Notes: generated by a model not told the origin, from the sequence alone. Counted from the first letter of the stretch, positions 24,620 through 40,996 are shown. The stretch: 64,000 bases of DNA from Sinotaia quadrata (GCA_028829895.1 CM054180.1:107108635-107172634); one strand, 5' to 3'. A program made the numbers and translations.

Positions 24620-27600
24620 ACAATTATCTGTTTACAATATTTACAAAGCATCTATACTCAAGCAACAAATTATCATATTTACTCTAAAGTATTAAGTTTC
24701 TTTGATAACCTTCCATACACACAATAAAAATAAGTAAATAAACAAAATTGTATTTATGTACATAATACTGTTAGCATATGTGAAAGTACTTTCCTACATA
24801 CCTGCTGGCCTCTGAGATTAGCTTGATTGCAATGAAGATGCGTTGACAAAGAAATAGCAGGATCAGGGTTTGTATAATGAAAATAATCCCGCAGATGATT
24901 CCTTTTCAAACAAAGTTTGTATGACAGAAATGCACTTTGTGTGAAAAATAATACTGTATGCGAACAATACATGGACTAATGCTATAGTTTTTATAAATAT
25001 ATTTTTGTTTGTTTTAATTACTTTCATTTTCAATATAATATTTGTTATTTTTATTATTTAATTGCATTGCTATATACTGTATCACAGTTATCATAATCTA
25101 CACTTAAAATAAAGGTCTATGTTATATAAACATATTGTTAATCAATACATGCAATGCTGTGTTACTTTAATATTAAACTCACTGAATAAAATACTTTATG
25201 AATTTATGAGCACATTAACTTAGAAATATAAACTACAAGGGTACTAATAGTATACAATACAAAATTTAAAAAATTAAAAAATTCCTGAAATAGAATTAAA
25301 AGTATTATAAAATTCCTGCAATAAATGGGTTAACGGTATATTTTTAAAAATTCAATTATTTTACAAAATCCTAATCAGGCATTTATTTAACCAGTTATAA
25401 TTTTTTTCAAGCATATAAAATTGAAACAAAATTATATATATTATTTAATCTTAAAGCTTATCTAAAGGAGAATATTCCTTTATTCACTTCAGTATATTGT
25501 AGTAACTATAAGTCATTTACAGTGAATGACCAATATTTATTCTTTGAGCATTCTATGTTAGGTATATTATTATTTTTAATCATGTCATAACATATACATA
25601 CTTGATAAATATAAGTTATATACATACTTGAAATATATAAGTTATATACATACTTGATAAATATAAGTTATATACATACTTGATAAATATAAGTTATATA
25701 CATACTTGATAAATATAAGCTATATACTTATTTCATAAAATATATGCTACATACATATTTGAGAAATATAAGTTATTTATTTATTTGAAGCTCATGTAAA
25801 ATACAGTAATAATATTCACATTAGTCTTTTAAAAAAAAAGTGACAGGTTTCTTTCTTGAAGTGGAAATGAAGTAACTGTAATAGTATACCACTTCATGAC
25901 CATTTAGAAGAAATGGTGTGCCAATATCAGTAGTATTAATTAAATTTAGGTAATAACAATGTGCAAAAACAATCAATCAATTCCATGCCACATTCCAAAC
26001 AGGTCATATTTTCAATATTACACCTACATCTCCACGCAGTTTCACTGTCTGTCATAACATTTCTCTCCATTTCTGCTGACTATATTCAGAATTTGGATAA
26101 TCTCATCCTGAATGAAGTAGCTAGCAGCAAATGTTTGAAGCACACAAATCACAACCCAAAACTTGCACGTAAGGAAAATATAATCATAGCTCATAAGCAA
26201 AGCCTCAAAACATCATGTGCATATTCATTTCTTAATGAATTCTAAATCACCTGGTCAGTGACAGCAGCAGCCAATTCTTTAATATGAAAGGTATGACCCA
26301 AGACTAATTTACCTCCCCATTACCTGCAGCAAGCAATGTAGATTCCAGAGAAAAAGTCAGTGTAATGCCTATGTTCACAGTGAAAGATTGATTTGATCCC
26401 CGAACTTGGATGTACTCATAGATGCAGACTCCTGTTACTGAAAACAAAATTAATTTAGTCATCCACATTTATCTGAGATAAAGATATTCACACCTTTCAA
26501 TTCTCTTTGAACTTACTTCTTTCTTCACAACAGCTCTAAAATATATGATTGTTCTTCCAAACTACGGAAAAATCATAAATTTATTTTTGATTTCCACTTA
26601 TCTTCATATCATCACACTCCAAAAGTGTACCCACCACAAACATTTCGAGCAAATATCTTTGAATTCTAAAGCAAGAGAGAGCTATTCTCATTGACACTTC
26701 CTCTGAACACACTATTTCTGTTTTATTGCAATGAGCATTGTATCATTCTTCCTTGTTTGCATTTCTTTTCTTCTCTTCTTTACTTCCCATGACAAAACAT
26801 CTCTCCATAGTGCTTCCCCAAAATTGAAATATACTAAGACTACAGAAATGAAACTGCTTCTAAAGAGTCGTTATATTTAAGATTAATATGATAAGCAACA
26901 ATCAAACATTTGTTTACTAGTAGTTATATAGATATGTTAGATTTTATGCATAAGAGAAAGGGAAAACAGTGAGTAAACAATACTTGAAAATTCCTGATTT
27001 AAGATGACCTGAAGAAATTATTTTTAATTTTGAAAAGAAAACCAACAGATGATTGTATATTGTAGTATACTAAAGTTTATTTGATAATATTACCACAAGA
27101 GAAATAGTGTTACAGGTAAAGATGAACAGTCTTTTTGGATTGTAAAGTTACATTTCTTTAATTGTGTATGTATTATTTTCCACCAGGATTGCATATATGT
27201 TTACAATGGACTTTTCTGTAAGTGCAGTAAAGAAACAGAACTGAAGAAAGAACTTGTCATAAGGAAGTATTTATGAACTTACCAATCACTAATTTTTTCG
27301 TCATAAAAAGGAAATGACTTTGATAATGAATACTGCAAATTTGGGTTGATTAAAACAATGAAACATCAAACAAAATTTACAAATATTTACAGTTTACAGA
27401 ATTTTTAAATACTGCTTATGAACATTACTGTATTGTTATTACTGTAACTGTATTAATGTAGCAATGTTAATGTTACTGATTCACAATGTCAAGTCAGCCT
27501 TTATTAAATTTGGTTTTTCCTTTAAAAAAACAAAATAGCATAATATCTATCTGCTTTTCAAAATATCCTTAAATCACCCTTTTGCTTTAAATTTTAATTT

Positions 27601-29728
27601 TCAATGAATACAAGAGTAGATATGGAAGGAAGAGGGATATTGCATCACTAAAATAAAAAAATTAAATTAAAAAAAATTCTTGCATTGAGATTTTCAAAGC
27701 TCCTAGGTATGAGTATTTGATTCTTGAAAACAGAGTCCAGTATTTATAAAATATTTTTCAAATGAGAAATAAAACTATTAAGCTTGGACTATAGTTAGCA
27801 AATATAACAAGTGTCTATTAGGCTTATATTACACACTTTATTTTACTTAATGTGCTTCAAATGTGAAATAAACCTAGTAGGTTTAGACTACACATTTTTT
27901 TAGTTAATTAATATGCTTTCACATGCAGAATGAATGTAGTAGATTTGGACTACACATTTGCTTTCAGTTTATTAATATGCTTCACACGTGAAATGAACCT
28001 AATAGGCTTTAACTATAACTGTGTTTCAGTTAGTTAATATGCTTCACATGTGAAATGAACCTGGTAGGCTTTAATATAACTGTATTTCACTTAGTTAATA
28101 TGCTTCACATGTGAAATGAACCTGGTAGGCTTTAACTATAACTGTATTTCACTTAGTTAATATGCTTCACATGTGAAATGAACCTGGTAGGTTTTAACTA
28201 TAACTGTATTTCACTTAGTTAATATGCTTCAAATGAAAATTGAACCTACACATTTTATTTCAGTTAATTAATAAACTGTAAATATAAAATGAGTGTATTG
28301 TTTCAGTATGACCTTATAGCATAGAGTTACAAACATAAATTAATTCATTGAAATGCATTTAAAAAGAAATTCATTCTATTGATACTAGATAATAAATTGT
28401 GATTAAACAGCCACAACACTTTGATATGTTTGGGAAATTGGTTGTAAAAAAAGTGTAAGCATAAGCAAACCAAAACAATTAACATACATACATGTGCCGA
28501 ACAATCCAATGAAAAGGAATATTGACAACCACACCATAATGCCAGATATCCATCGCAGGAGTATAATCCATATAAGAGAAAAGACCATGCACATCAGGAC
28601 CAAGCTACAACGACATACAATAACAACAAGCAAGTATCAAATTATAAAAATCTGTACTATGCAGTTATCAAAGACAATGATGACAAACTGGACATAATAA
28701 ACTCATAAACCTGAAAAGCAGAAATGTGTAATTTTAGGCGCTATAATTAAAACTCTAAATTTGAACTGCATTATATATTTTTGTAAATCATGAAAACAAC
28801 AATAAAATGGTACCAAAATAAGTACAGTGAAACCTCGCTATAACACGATAATTGGGGTCCATAAAATCAGATTGTGTTAATAGCAGGGTCGCATTAATGC
28901 AGGGTTTTGCAATAGAATGCATTATTAAGATATATATTTCAGGAGCCATGCCACGACCGCGTTATATCCAAATTCACGTTATCATGGAGTATGTTATGGT
29001 GGGGTTCCAGTGTAGATAAAAGTTTTAAAATGATGACAAGGATGATGTAGACTGATGATGATCATGATGAAGATGGCAATAATAGTGACTTACAAGAGTA
29101 CCTGCTCAGACATAGCAATGACATTTACAAGAGTCCCTGCCCAGATATTATTAATGTAAGGGCCAATGCTGAAATATACTTGAAGACAAAATACTTTGTA
29201 ATTTTAAATACAAAATTAATAAATATTCTATTTACTCTTAAAATAAAAGAAGAATTTTTTGGGGAGTTCTGCTAAACAGTTTGTCATTTTAAAAAATATT
29301 TTTAACAAAGTAGGGAAAGGTAACCAATATCATAAACTGTCAAGCCTTATACAGGGATATAAGACTGAAATCTATTATTAAGAGCAATTTTATCACTGAA
29401 TACTCACAACCTATACTTACATTAACATAATATGCCAGGAAGTTACAACATCGGCAATGATTTTCTCACCATACTCTTTGGCTTGGACAAAAGCTTTAAA
29501 AGCTCTGAAGAAATAAAGATTGGCTGAAATCATTAGTTACTTCAGTGGCATTAAATTCTAGTAACTCTGTATTGTAGGGTAAAAGTTAAGTGGCTTTCTA
29601 TATTAAAAAAAAAAAAGATTGCAACACAAACACAAAACCAAATAAAAAATAAACAAAAACTATAACAATACTAAACAATCCAACAATTTTCAAATAAAAG
29701 AGTATGTCTGTGTGTGTATGTGTGTCTA

Positions 29729-29775
<47 letters not shown>

Positions 29776-30306
29776 TTTTGTGTGTATGTGTGTGCATGTG
29801 TGGAAGGATCAGGGGAACTTTATTTGTTTCATTATCTTTAAATTTAGCAAAAATAATTGAGCATAAGTTTAAGTCTGACATCTTTGTCACATTAAAATAA
29901 GTTTTAAGTGTTCCTAGTGGCAAAGTAATGTCTATGCTGTGTTTACATCTATGCCTGAAGAGTATTTTGATTATTTATAGTATGGTAAATTCAAACAAAG
30001 GTGATAAATACTGACTCAAGTAACAGAAGTCAGCTTTGATGAACAGCAAATACTCCACTATCTTAAGTTAGAATAAGATTTGAAGAGTCTTACACTATAG
30101 CAATATTCATGTCCTCTACTGTGATAGTACCATTACTGCTATCATGCACTGGGACATTTCCAGAAGATGTTGTTATTTTGAAAATACTTTTTGTGATGTC
30201 AATAAATTGCACAAGTGGAAGGCATCGGTTTAATACTGAAATTTAGAAGAAAAGAATCAAGTTTTAAATGATATATATTTCTTGAATGTATGTACAATTT
30301 ATGGAT

Positions 30307-30386
<80 letters not shown>

Positions 30387-33300
30387 ATGTCCTGTTTGAT
30401 GTAGAGATGATCATAATTTTAAATAAATATAATAGTCAATAACAGTACAGTTATAATATTTTGTTGATATTATACCCAATAAATATAATTATGATTTATA
30501 TGTACATTTGTTAAATAAATATACAAGACAAAATCTTTACATAATCACCATCTGTCAGTCTGTGTATTCTGATAATGTCTTCAGTTAATAAGATATATTT
30601 GAAATTATTCATGACAGGTTGGTTATTCCCATTAAATACAGTGAGTCAGAAAATATTTTTATATCATAATTAATATGATGAATTAAAATAATGATTTAGA
30701 ATTCTGAGGCATAAAAGACGTTGATGACATCATATAATCTTCAGAAAAAATCTGCTTATGAGTTTCACTAAAGCGAGGGTAACATCAAATACAAGGTGGT
30801 ATGGGTTTTGTTCTAAACAGGTAAAAATCCCATGATGTTTCTTTAATAAGCATTAAAAATTTACGACACCAGTATTAAAACAATAGTGCTAGAATTGTTG
30901 AAACTAACATCAATATACTAGTTTACAACTAGAAAGACACAGTCAAGTCATTTGGGAAGTTGAAACAAGCCAAAAATGAGATATGCCATTCATTCTCTTT
31001 CTTGTAGTCAGAAGACCCAAATCCACCAGCAGACCCTAACAATTTTCTTAACTCCTTCGAACTTTGTTACTATTGAGTGTAATACTATATTTGAAGAACA
31101 CTGAAAATGGAGAAGATAGGCTAATAATTATGAAAATAACATTGATATTCCAATAAACAATTCCATTACTTAAGCACTACAAAATATTATAACATACATT
31201 TCCAAAATACTAAGCTACCAGAATAAGAAACATTTACAATTATAATAACTGAGGTAAAAATTGCAATTAAAAAAAAAATAACAAAATTCAATTTACTTGG
31301 GATGCTCTGCATGTAATACGCAGCACAGTCTTCATCAGCCACAAGGCTCAGTACAGACTGGAACATTCATTAGTTTACATATTTATAACAATTAAGACAT
31401 TTAAGACAAAAATCTACAGCAAAAATATACTATCACTTGGCAAATAAAAAAAAACAAAGTGAACAATATATCACATCCTATATTAAATTCAGGAGGCAAT
31501 GGCTGATGAAATGTACATACATAGGGTCATTGGGTGACCAATATTCTTAGTGATGAATGTGAAAGGGGAATATTTTTCAAAATATAATATTTTTTAAAGT
31601 GATGAATAAAATTGACTTCAAAGAATAAAAACTGGCAAAATAATTATAAATTAGAAAAAAATATTATAAGCATTGTTAATATGTAATAAACATTCTAGAA
31701 AATTCAGTGTGAGAAAGGTTTTACAAATGGATAAAGTATTGTTACAATTTCTAAAATGTATGAATTAAAATTGAGCAAGATAGTGGTTAATAAAATTTTA
31801 GACAGTAGTGGGAAGTATAGAATCAGGTCAGTTGTATGACAATCTGAATGATACAAATGTTCAACATTTTCTGACCACCATCATTCATTGGGGGTATCGC
31901 AAACCATTGGGACAGATGTATAAATAATAATACAGACTTGAAAAGCCTCTAAACCAACCAGTATTCACCAAAAGAGCTTTCTCAAAGGCATAAGATATTA
32001 TTTGTAAAGCATAAAGAAAGTCTATCACACAACAAAAGGCTCAGTTGTAATTGAAACAGTTGTAAATAAGAGATAGAATAACTGCATAGTAATTTCAATG
32101 CAAAGAAATAACAGAAAAACCAGGAAAACAACATAACAAAACACTGCAAAAATCTTAGGGTATTAATGCTACAAGCACAAACAATGTTTAGATCACTTAA
32201 GGAATAATGCTACAGGTACAAACAACGTTTAGACCATTGAGCATAGAATAAAAAACTAGTGATAATTTAATCAACAAACTTTAACAACATATTTTTGCAT
32301 CTATTTAAAAATAAAATACTAATTCATAATATATATATTTTCCAGCACAAAGTGCATTTTTCAGAAAATTACACAGTAACAAGCTGTCAATCCAGCAGTA
32401 TGCAATACTATGTAACGGTTTAATTTCTTTTGTCTTCTTTTGACTGCATAGGCTTTGCTATTATGTGTGGATTTAACTTTTTTAGTTTTTTGTTTTGATT
32501 GTAGTGAGACATGGCTGTGCCTCTGATAGGTATGGGGATTTAATTTCTGTTTTCCTTTTGACTGTAGTGGGAAAATCTGCACGTGTCCAGCCTATTGCTG
32601 TCACTTTGCACAAGATTTACTTTGTTGTGAATTAGATTTATAATGGTGAGAGATAGGACCCCTCATATTTTACTGTTTTAAACCAGTCACTAAGATTTTA
32701 TTTAACAGATAGAGTCGTTAAGTTAAACCCAGATCCTCATTATCAATTGGATGCTTTATAATCAAAGATATGTGAGCAGGGGTAATATTCCCCACTCCTT
32801 TGACCATTCCCTCCCCCCATAGCCTCCAAGACATGGTTTCTGTTGCTCATCCATAAAAAAAAGTGAATACTAAAGATTAGGGAAACTGCTGAGTTTAAGT
32901 AAGATTTGCATAATGTTGCCTTTATGTCCATCAGAGCTTTTATTCCCAAAGTACAACTTTCATAACCAAAATGGAATGATAAAATGGATGTATTTAATGC
33001 ATTTTTTCCAATTACCTCCCCTTCAACAGGACACTTCTCTATCATTTCCAACTTAACAAATTGATAGATGCAGATCCTTGCCAGAGAAGGAGTTTTAACA
33101 GCTGGAAAAATAACAATCTATATTCAGAAATATCTCCTTTGCAAATAAGATCTAATGCACACATTGCAAGAACCATAGCAGTATTATGAAAATAAATAAA
33201 GAGCCTTACTTTCGATTTTACGTTTGCATCATATTTGCAGATAAGTTTATCCTTTTCATTTGACATCAGATCTTGTAAGAAAACATAATTCTGCGTTGGA

Positions 33301-36300
33301 CAACTTGAAACGCACACCTGGGTGAAATTATTAAATACACTTGTGATGCAGTTACAACAACAACAGCAACAAAAATGTGTAAAGTTAATATTAGTATTGA
33401 CAGCCTAACAAAACATATTCCAATATCCTGATAACTGTATTATCTGCAACTTCAGTAGTAGTTTATTTTTTTTAATGTTCCAGCATGCTGTCATGTAGAA
33501 ATATTTGAAGCATAAAAAATTATATGCTAAATTTTAGAATTGTAAAATTTTAAACCATTCACAGAGAATGTCTGTTTTGGACATGGGCTACAATGGTAAA
33601 TGACAAGATGAAAGCAAATGATATACACTGCACTGTCACTCTGGGTAGGCTATCTTTACATCTAATTGTATCTATAAACATCTTTACAGCTAGTTGTATC
33701 TATAAACATCATTACAGCTAACTGCATCTATAAACATCTTTACATCTAATTGTATCTATAAACATCTTTATAGCTAACTGTATCTATAAACATCATTACA
33801 GCTAGTTGTATCTATAAACATCTTTACAGCTAATTGTATCTATAAACATCTTTACAACTAATTGTATCTATAAACATCTTAACAGCTAATTGTATCTATA
33901 AACATCTTTACATCTAATTGTATCTATAAACATCTTTACAGCTAACTGTATCTATAAACATCATTACAGCTAACTGTATCTATAAACATCTTTACAGCTA
34001 ACTGTATCTATAAACATCTTTACAGCTGTGTCTATAAACATCTTTACAGCTAGTTGTATCTATAAATATCATTACAGCTAATTGTATCTATAAACATTAT
34101 TACAGTTGTGTAACTGTGTTGTTATACATCTTTACTCTGATGCCAATGCCATCTAGTTAATGGTTATGATTATTATTATTAATTAATCATCCACAACTAA
34201 TTACAACTGATGAGAATCTTAATTTATATTATTAATAATTCTCCAGAAGAAACCACTCGTCTCTCTCACTTGGCGGATATGTGGGTGCTGTAAGCGTTTT
34301 CTCTATTCCACAAAATTAAACACTAACATTTACCTTCACACAACATTTCTGAAGGTAGAAAACTTCTTACTAATTACTGAACAATTTTCTAGACACAGTT
34401 TAATAAATTCAATGGTTCACCTGTGGAGTCGGGCAGCCATTTGCAAACACTCCAGGTCCCATTTTCCCACATTTAACAAGGTCAAAAAAAAACACATAGG
34501 GCTTGCTCCTAGAGCAAAAAATAAAACATGTAACAATTAATTCTGCTTACTTAAGGCATCAAAGGTGTTTTAACTGTAAAGAAATATTCAGTCTCGTAAA
34601 TATATAAAACTGTAACAAAATATTCAGTCTTGTAAATATATGAAAGAGCTGCAAGGTGACAACTTAACAAATGTATTTTGAATTATGTCTGTTTACTCTA
34701 TAAATTGTATGTGTGTGTACTCTACAAAAATAATGGGTGCATGATCTATAAGATATATGTAGTATTCTAATTGGTGTTTCATATCTGAATACAAATAAAA
34801 TTACTCTTTTGTAACATAGCTAAAATTTTTCTGCCATGCAATCAACTCTAATCAATGATGATCCATGTATGACAAAAGTAAAAATGAGAAAGGGTAAAAG
34901 TTTTAGAAATTTGCATCTGATAGTGCCAAGAGAATATCAAAAAACATTTACAGTGAGAAATTTTCTTTTGAATGTTAAGTATTAGATTTAATACTGGAGT
35001 AGTGTGGAGAAATTTCTTCCCCCCTTCCTCCTCTCAAAATTGTGGTCAGCACAAAGGTTGCAGCGCCAGCAAGGTTATGAAGCTTGAAAGGTCAAACTCC
35101 TATCCAGTTAGAATACACTTCACATCAGTTAACTTGTATTGCTTCTTGTGGCAATGACCTGGTTGAGTCACATAAGGGCCTGAACAAGGACAAATCAGTC
35201 CAAAGCAAGCACCAATGACTTACCATGACAATAAAACAAACTTGACAAATGATAAAATCCTAACTGTAATTAACTAACATTAGTATTGCCCATGAGGCTA
35301 TACCAACTCCTTGTAGGTGATGTGTTTATTGTTAACTCATCCGATTTATCCCCTAACATGTCTTAGGGCAGGCAATTGTGATAAAGCCAATATTTAACAC
35401 TAATAATATTTCAAGCAAGAAATTTTCTTTTGAATTCTAAGCATGAGATTTAGTACTGGTGAGAACGAAGAAATTCCCCCACCCACCCCCACCCTTTGCC
35501 CTAAAGCTACAGAACCAGGCATGACCTTATTTTACTTAATTTATCTTTAGCCTTTATGCTTTTAGCATAGAAGCTTATTTTGAACATTTTTACAATTTCT
35601 TACTATTTACCAAATTATGCAACAAAATCATGTTTAGAAAAAAAGAAGAAATTATTAGAAGCTTGAAGTAGTTCTATCTGATACTATATATAAACCCAGT
35701 TGTGGTCATTGTTTTGAAGAGGATAGGGATATCAAAGTTATTGGTATATGCCTCAGCAGAAAATTACCACAACGAAATAAGATGAAATACTTTATATCTT
35801 TCTTTTGGTTTAATTTTAATTATTTTTTTAAAGTGAGAGCGCATTTCTTTTGCTAAATTTTATGTAAGTATTGACTATTTTATTTTCTCTCACATTATTT
35901 CAATGTAAGATCTTTTGCTGAAGTAAGTTTCTATGACTGGCATTGTACTATGGTTGTAAAGCTCAGTAGAGAGATGTGCATACATTTCTGTGACTGGCAT
36001 CGTGCTATGGTTATAAAGCTCAGTAGAGAAATGTGCATACATTTCTGTGACTGGCATCATGATATGGTTGTAAAGCTCAGTAGAGAAATGTGCATACATT
36101 TCTGTGACTGGCATCATGATATGGTTGTAAAGCTCAGTAGAGAGATGTGCATACATTTCTGTGACTGGCATCATGATATGGTTGTAAAGCTCAGTAGAGA
36201 AATGTGCATACATTTCTGTGACTGGCATTGTGCTATGGTTGTAAAGTTTTCAAGAGAAGTGTGCATTACAAATTTCTGTGAGTGTGACTGGCATTGTGTT

Positions 36301-39300
36301 ACAGTTGTAAAGCTCAATAGAGAAGTATGCATTGTAAATTTCTGTGACTGGCATTTGTGCAATGGTTGTAAAGCTCGGTACAGAAGTATGAATTACAAAT
36401 TTCCACTTTTATTATTATTCAGTTTTAAAAAAACAACTCATTTTATGAGCTTTGGACAAATGGGTAGTTGTGGGACAGCAAATGAGATTCAGATTTGAAA
36501 GATTTGATGTCCTTCAGTAATATAATGAAGAGTAAAATTATTCATAGTATGAGAAAAGTTATATGGTTACTGTAGTGATCAATGTAAATGTGTTGGGTTT
36601 TATATACACCATAGATAGTAGACTGGGTGAAGAAACTGTCACTACTGAACAGTTTTGACAAAAACAGAATTAGTGGGGACCTATATGTTGAATTTAAGCA
36701 TACTTATAGTTTCCATAACCACACAGGTTCTTCTGTGAGTCCATCGGATACAGCAGTAGACTGGGCTTTCCCCATGTAAAGGCTGCAGAAATAAATAAAC
36801 AAAGAATACATACAATTACTACTCTAATAATATATATTTATTACTTTAAATGTTTCATAAAAACATAAATTTATGATCATAAGCTGATCCAGGTCAAATT
36901 ATATCCGCACAACAAATACACACATCTAGTTTTCAGTAATCATTTATGCCATGTACTTTTATAACAAACTGTACTTGAAACAGTCTAGTAGTTTAAAATC
37001 TAACAAATCACATGTCATGTGAGAGATTAAAGTGATGACGAACTTTAACTTGATAAAAAAACTTTCAGCAATAATATCAATCACAACAATAAACTTTATA
37101 AAGACTGAACAACAAAAGAAAAGTGTAAAACTATGAAGCTGTAATATTCCCCACCTTCCATTGCCTGACACTGCCTGACACTCACTGACACTAAACCTAT
37201 CACATTACTATCTTCTATCTGATGGAAAGGTTGTGAGCACTGTAAGAAATCCCCAAACAAGAATTAAAAAAACAAAATATAAGCCTAAAGTTTGATCCTT
37301 TTCCTCTGGACACACAAAACTCCAAATAGATGCTCAATCAAACTTACAAAAATCAACAACGTCCGCCAAGAACTATGCACAAGCAATCATTTATTTAATT
37401 TGAAGTTATATTAATATGTATATAACTTGTGATTTCATCACCATATCAAGATATTACTTTTTGATGAATCACGCCATATATCACAATACTTCTCTTTCCT
37501 GAAGTTAAAGTGAAATCTAATACTATAGTAATTAGTAATAGTATTAGTAATCATCGCAATACTAAGCTAATTGTCAACCCCGGTTGAGAAACCTTATTGT
37601 AGTGACTAATTATCTCACAGTTACAATTTAATTTGTGCAGACATTTCCAACATAATTAATGAAATACATTTATGATAACTAAACACATTACATAAAACAT
37701 AGTTACTACGGTAAGACAGTAAATACTGAATAATTTTCCCTCAAAGTTTTCAGTCAATTACTGTTTCTTTAGCTAAGGTAAACTTGTCATGACTCACAAA
37801 TGAAAGTTATGGAACAGCTTCACTGTGATACTTTTTCACCTTCAAGCTTCATTCATTTATAGGATAATTATTTTAATTTTCTAAACTTTGTGATTTACCG
37901 TTTCTTGTTAACAAACTCAGTCATTTAGCATTGGCGCATTGCATTAGTGATATTTAATTTCTCACAGCGAGTACGAGTGACACAATACTGTATAATAAAA
38001 TAGATCTGGCAATCAACAAGATGGCGAACGTCTTCTATTTGTTATTAAATAGCAAAGCATTTCTCACCAAGTGATTCAGTAATGTAAGAAGTTTCTAAGA
38101 ACACATGCGTTCAACGCACTGACACAACTCACAGAAATTAATTTTATCATAAGAATGAAGAATACAAATTACAAATTATCATAAGAAAGAAGAAAGCCAT
38201 TTCAATACATTAAGATCACAGTATCAAATAATTACTTCAAATGGTCATACTCTATGTGGATCACTGATAAAACATTTAATTTGCCTACGACAGCTTCTTG
38301 CAGATGAACAAAACATTTTTCTGTACTTAATATCTGAAAGTATTGTTTACTCACAATCTTATATATTTATTTTCTTGTAAAAGGTATTTGACTGCTGATC
38401 CGTTAATATGCTTGTTGTGAGCTGACACTGATGACTGTAAGGAATCTTACATTTTAATCATATTTTGTACCTTACTCTAGTTTAACAAATTGGTAATTGG
38501 GTGGGGTGCAGGAGTGGAATGAATGATAAGCCTGTTCAGTAAAATATTTGAATAATTATCATTTGTGTACAAAATCAAAATAGATTGTATTCATTTATAC
38601 AATTAAATAGTGATAGTTTTGGGGATTTACTCAAGCTGCTTCATGGATAAAAGCAGCCAACAATAAATCTTTTAATAATATTCATTTTGTATTTATTAAC
38701 CCAGTAAATATAACAGTATCTGGTTCAGATTTAACTGAATCTTACCAAAAAAGCCAATTCCTACCAGTCCAAGGATGAAGATAATGAAAATTGCACAGCA
38801 TATTATATCTGTACAAGACCTGCAATAAAACAATACAATATTGGATATAATAATGTCTTTACAAAAAGCAAGTCAACAAACCATATTTCATATGATTTTA
38901 ATGCAAGATATGCAGAATACAAACCAGATTTGTGAGAATGTGTACACATGCAAACAAAGATAATTATGTAGAATAAGAAAACAAAGCAACAATAATTTAT
39001 ACACACACAAATAGATTATAATACAGATATCTATTCCAGATGTGAAGTGTAAGCAAACAAACCAGAGTTTGGACATAATGTGATCAGATACAAATAATTA
39101 TATAGTATAAATAAGATCTGCACATGGCTTACTGGTATGCAGAACATGCTTAAGCCTTGTATGATCGAGATGTCTGTAGAAGACAAATATTAAAGAAATA
39201 TATATATTTTCAAGCAAATATGTGAACTATATAAGTTTACTTGTTGTACCAGATAACTATAACATTAATTTTTGAAAAAAATCATTGCATATTAATGAGA

Positions 39301-40996
39301 AATGAACATGTATTTACTTTTTAAAACTATAATTAAATTATTTAGTCACATGACACTATATTTTTGATTTGATAGAAAGCAATAGCATTGTGTGTAGCTG
39401 AGATAGAATAAATGAGGCGTGACACCAGCGCGTTTTTGTCAAAGAGTGGTAAAACTGGCAACATGGCAACCATAACTAAAATACACCACAAAGGGTATAA
39501 GCACTAAGGTTTGCCACTGAGTGATAATTAACAGCACAGACCAAAATAGCAACAGACTTAGCATGTTCTTCGTTATTTCTAATGACTGACTATAAATATA
39601 CATGTAGCCCGTGTTAGCTTAGGTATTTGTGTCATCATTGTGTATGTATGTGTATAGTCGCATCCCCACGCGTGCAGCAAAGTAGGTCATCGGCCGCTAG
39701 GTGAATCACGCGTCGCGGTTTGCTAACAGCTATATAGTAATGTGTACGACTGTGCCATTGAGTGCGTATTTTTATTGTTTATGATCACTCCCTTTGTTTT
39801 AAAGCGCGCGCTATATTGACGCTAGCTGTGTTAGAGTACGTGTTTTTATTGTTATATATTGTTTTAGGTAGTTAGTAATTGAAGTTTATATAAATATATT
39901 TAGAAAGGAAATAGTTTATATTTTTAATTGATGTATTTTTATATGATGAATAATGTTATTGTATTTGTGTATTTTGCAATTTATGTGTGTGTGAATGCTT
40001 TTTCTGAAGCCCGCCAACACATATTTTATTTTATTAAAGGTTTAATTCTTTAGATTATATATATGAAAAGATTTGTATATTAAAGTATAATTAAAGTAGT
40101 TTCACTGTATATTTGAATTATTATGTAATTGTTAGGCATATAGTTATAATTGTTAGTTGAAAGCAAGTAAAGAAACACAAAAGTTATTTTTAGAAGCCTT
40201 TTCACACTAGATTTTCATTTTCATAACCCGTGGGCTTCGGGGAGGCCCGCTCCCATAGGATATAATGAGCGTGTGTGGTTTGATTGAGAGTACGAAGCCT
40301 AAAGGGGTGCTCTGGTTTCAGTGTGAAATTTACCCCCCAAACCTTGATTTTTGATTTATTCCCAAGACCTATAACCCCCCAAACCGGTGCCGGTAATCTG
40401 CCTCCACTCAGTCACCCACTGGGTATGAGTTGGGAGCTAGTGTCGGATTATAAACCTGTTTTTTCCCGGGATGGGACCTATGTGTTAAAGGAACTTTTTT
40501 TTTTTTTTTTTTTTTGGCGTGTGTGTGACTGTGTTGTATTGTTGAAGTATCGTCTGGAAAGTGCAGGTAGTAACATATATGTTTATTATTTCATCCCAAC
40601 CCCATTGCACCCAGGAGGTCTGTCCTTTTTTACATTCCGTCTGCTTCCCCAGTGATGCCCCCTACCGCCCCACCATTGGTCGACTAAAGTAATGATTGGG
40701 AGGACCACCTAAATCTATACAACAAAATTACAAAGTAAATAAGGAAATAATAATGGATATATAAAAACAACTAATTAAATTATTATAATCAGGTAAATAA
40801 ACAAGTAAAATTGAACAAATAATAAGCCAAATGATAAATGATTAAATGAAAGGAAAAAAATAAAAGGGAAAAAATAATAATAATCAGAACTGCTAAATAA
40901 TATAAAAGGAAAACAAAAGGGAAAAAAAGAGAGAAGAAAAACAAAAAGGGTGTTGGATTCTTTGTTGTTTTTTATATAAATAAAATAAAATAAAAT

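Noticed and set aside
24420..24695. Val/Cys-rich frames over TG repeats, also at 29712-29923 and 30199-30414
   Set aside because: By-products of dinucleotide repeats.
25961..26245. 94-codon plus-strand frame in intron 11
   Set aside because: No domain, no expression context, and composition like surrounding AT-rich intron.
33010..33101. Coding-like stretch with TTTTTCCAG acceptor in SLC44-like intron 6
   Set aside because: Its open frame does not match the phase of exon 6. Exon 6 joins exon 7 directly in phase 0 and gives the correct family spacing before DEDC.
33655..34110. CRISPR-like array
   Set aside because: Units are contiguous without unique spacers, in a eukaryotic intron; this and the other arrays are minisatellites.
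38019..38031. AAGATGGCG, a YY1-like promoter motif
   Set aside because: A single short motif in intron 3 with no other sign of a transcription start.
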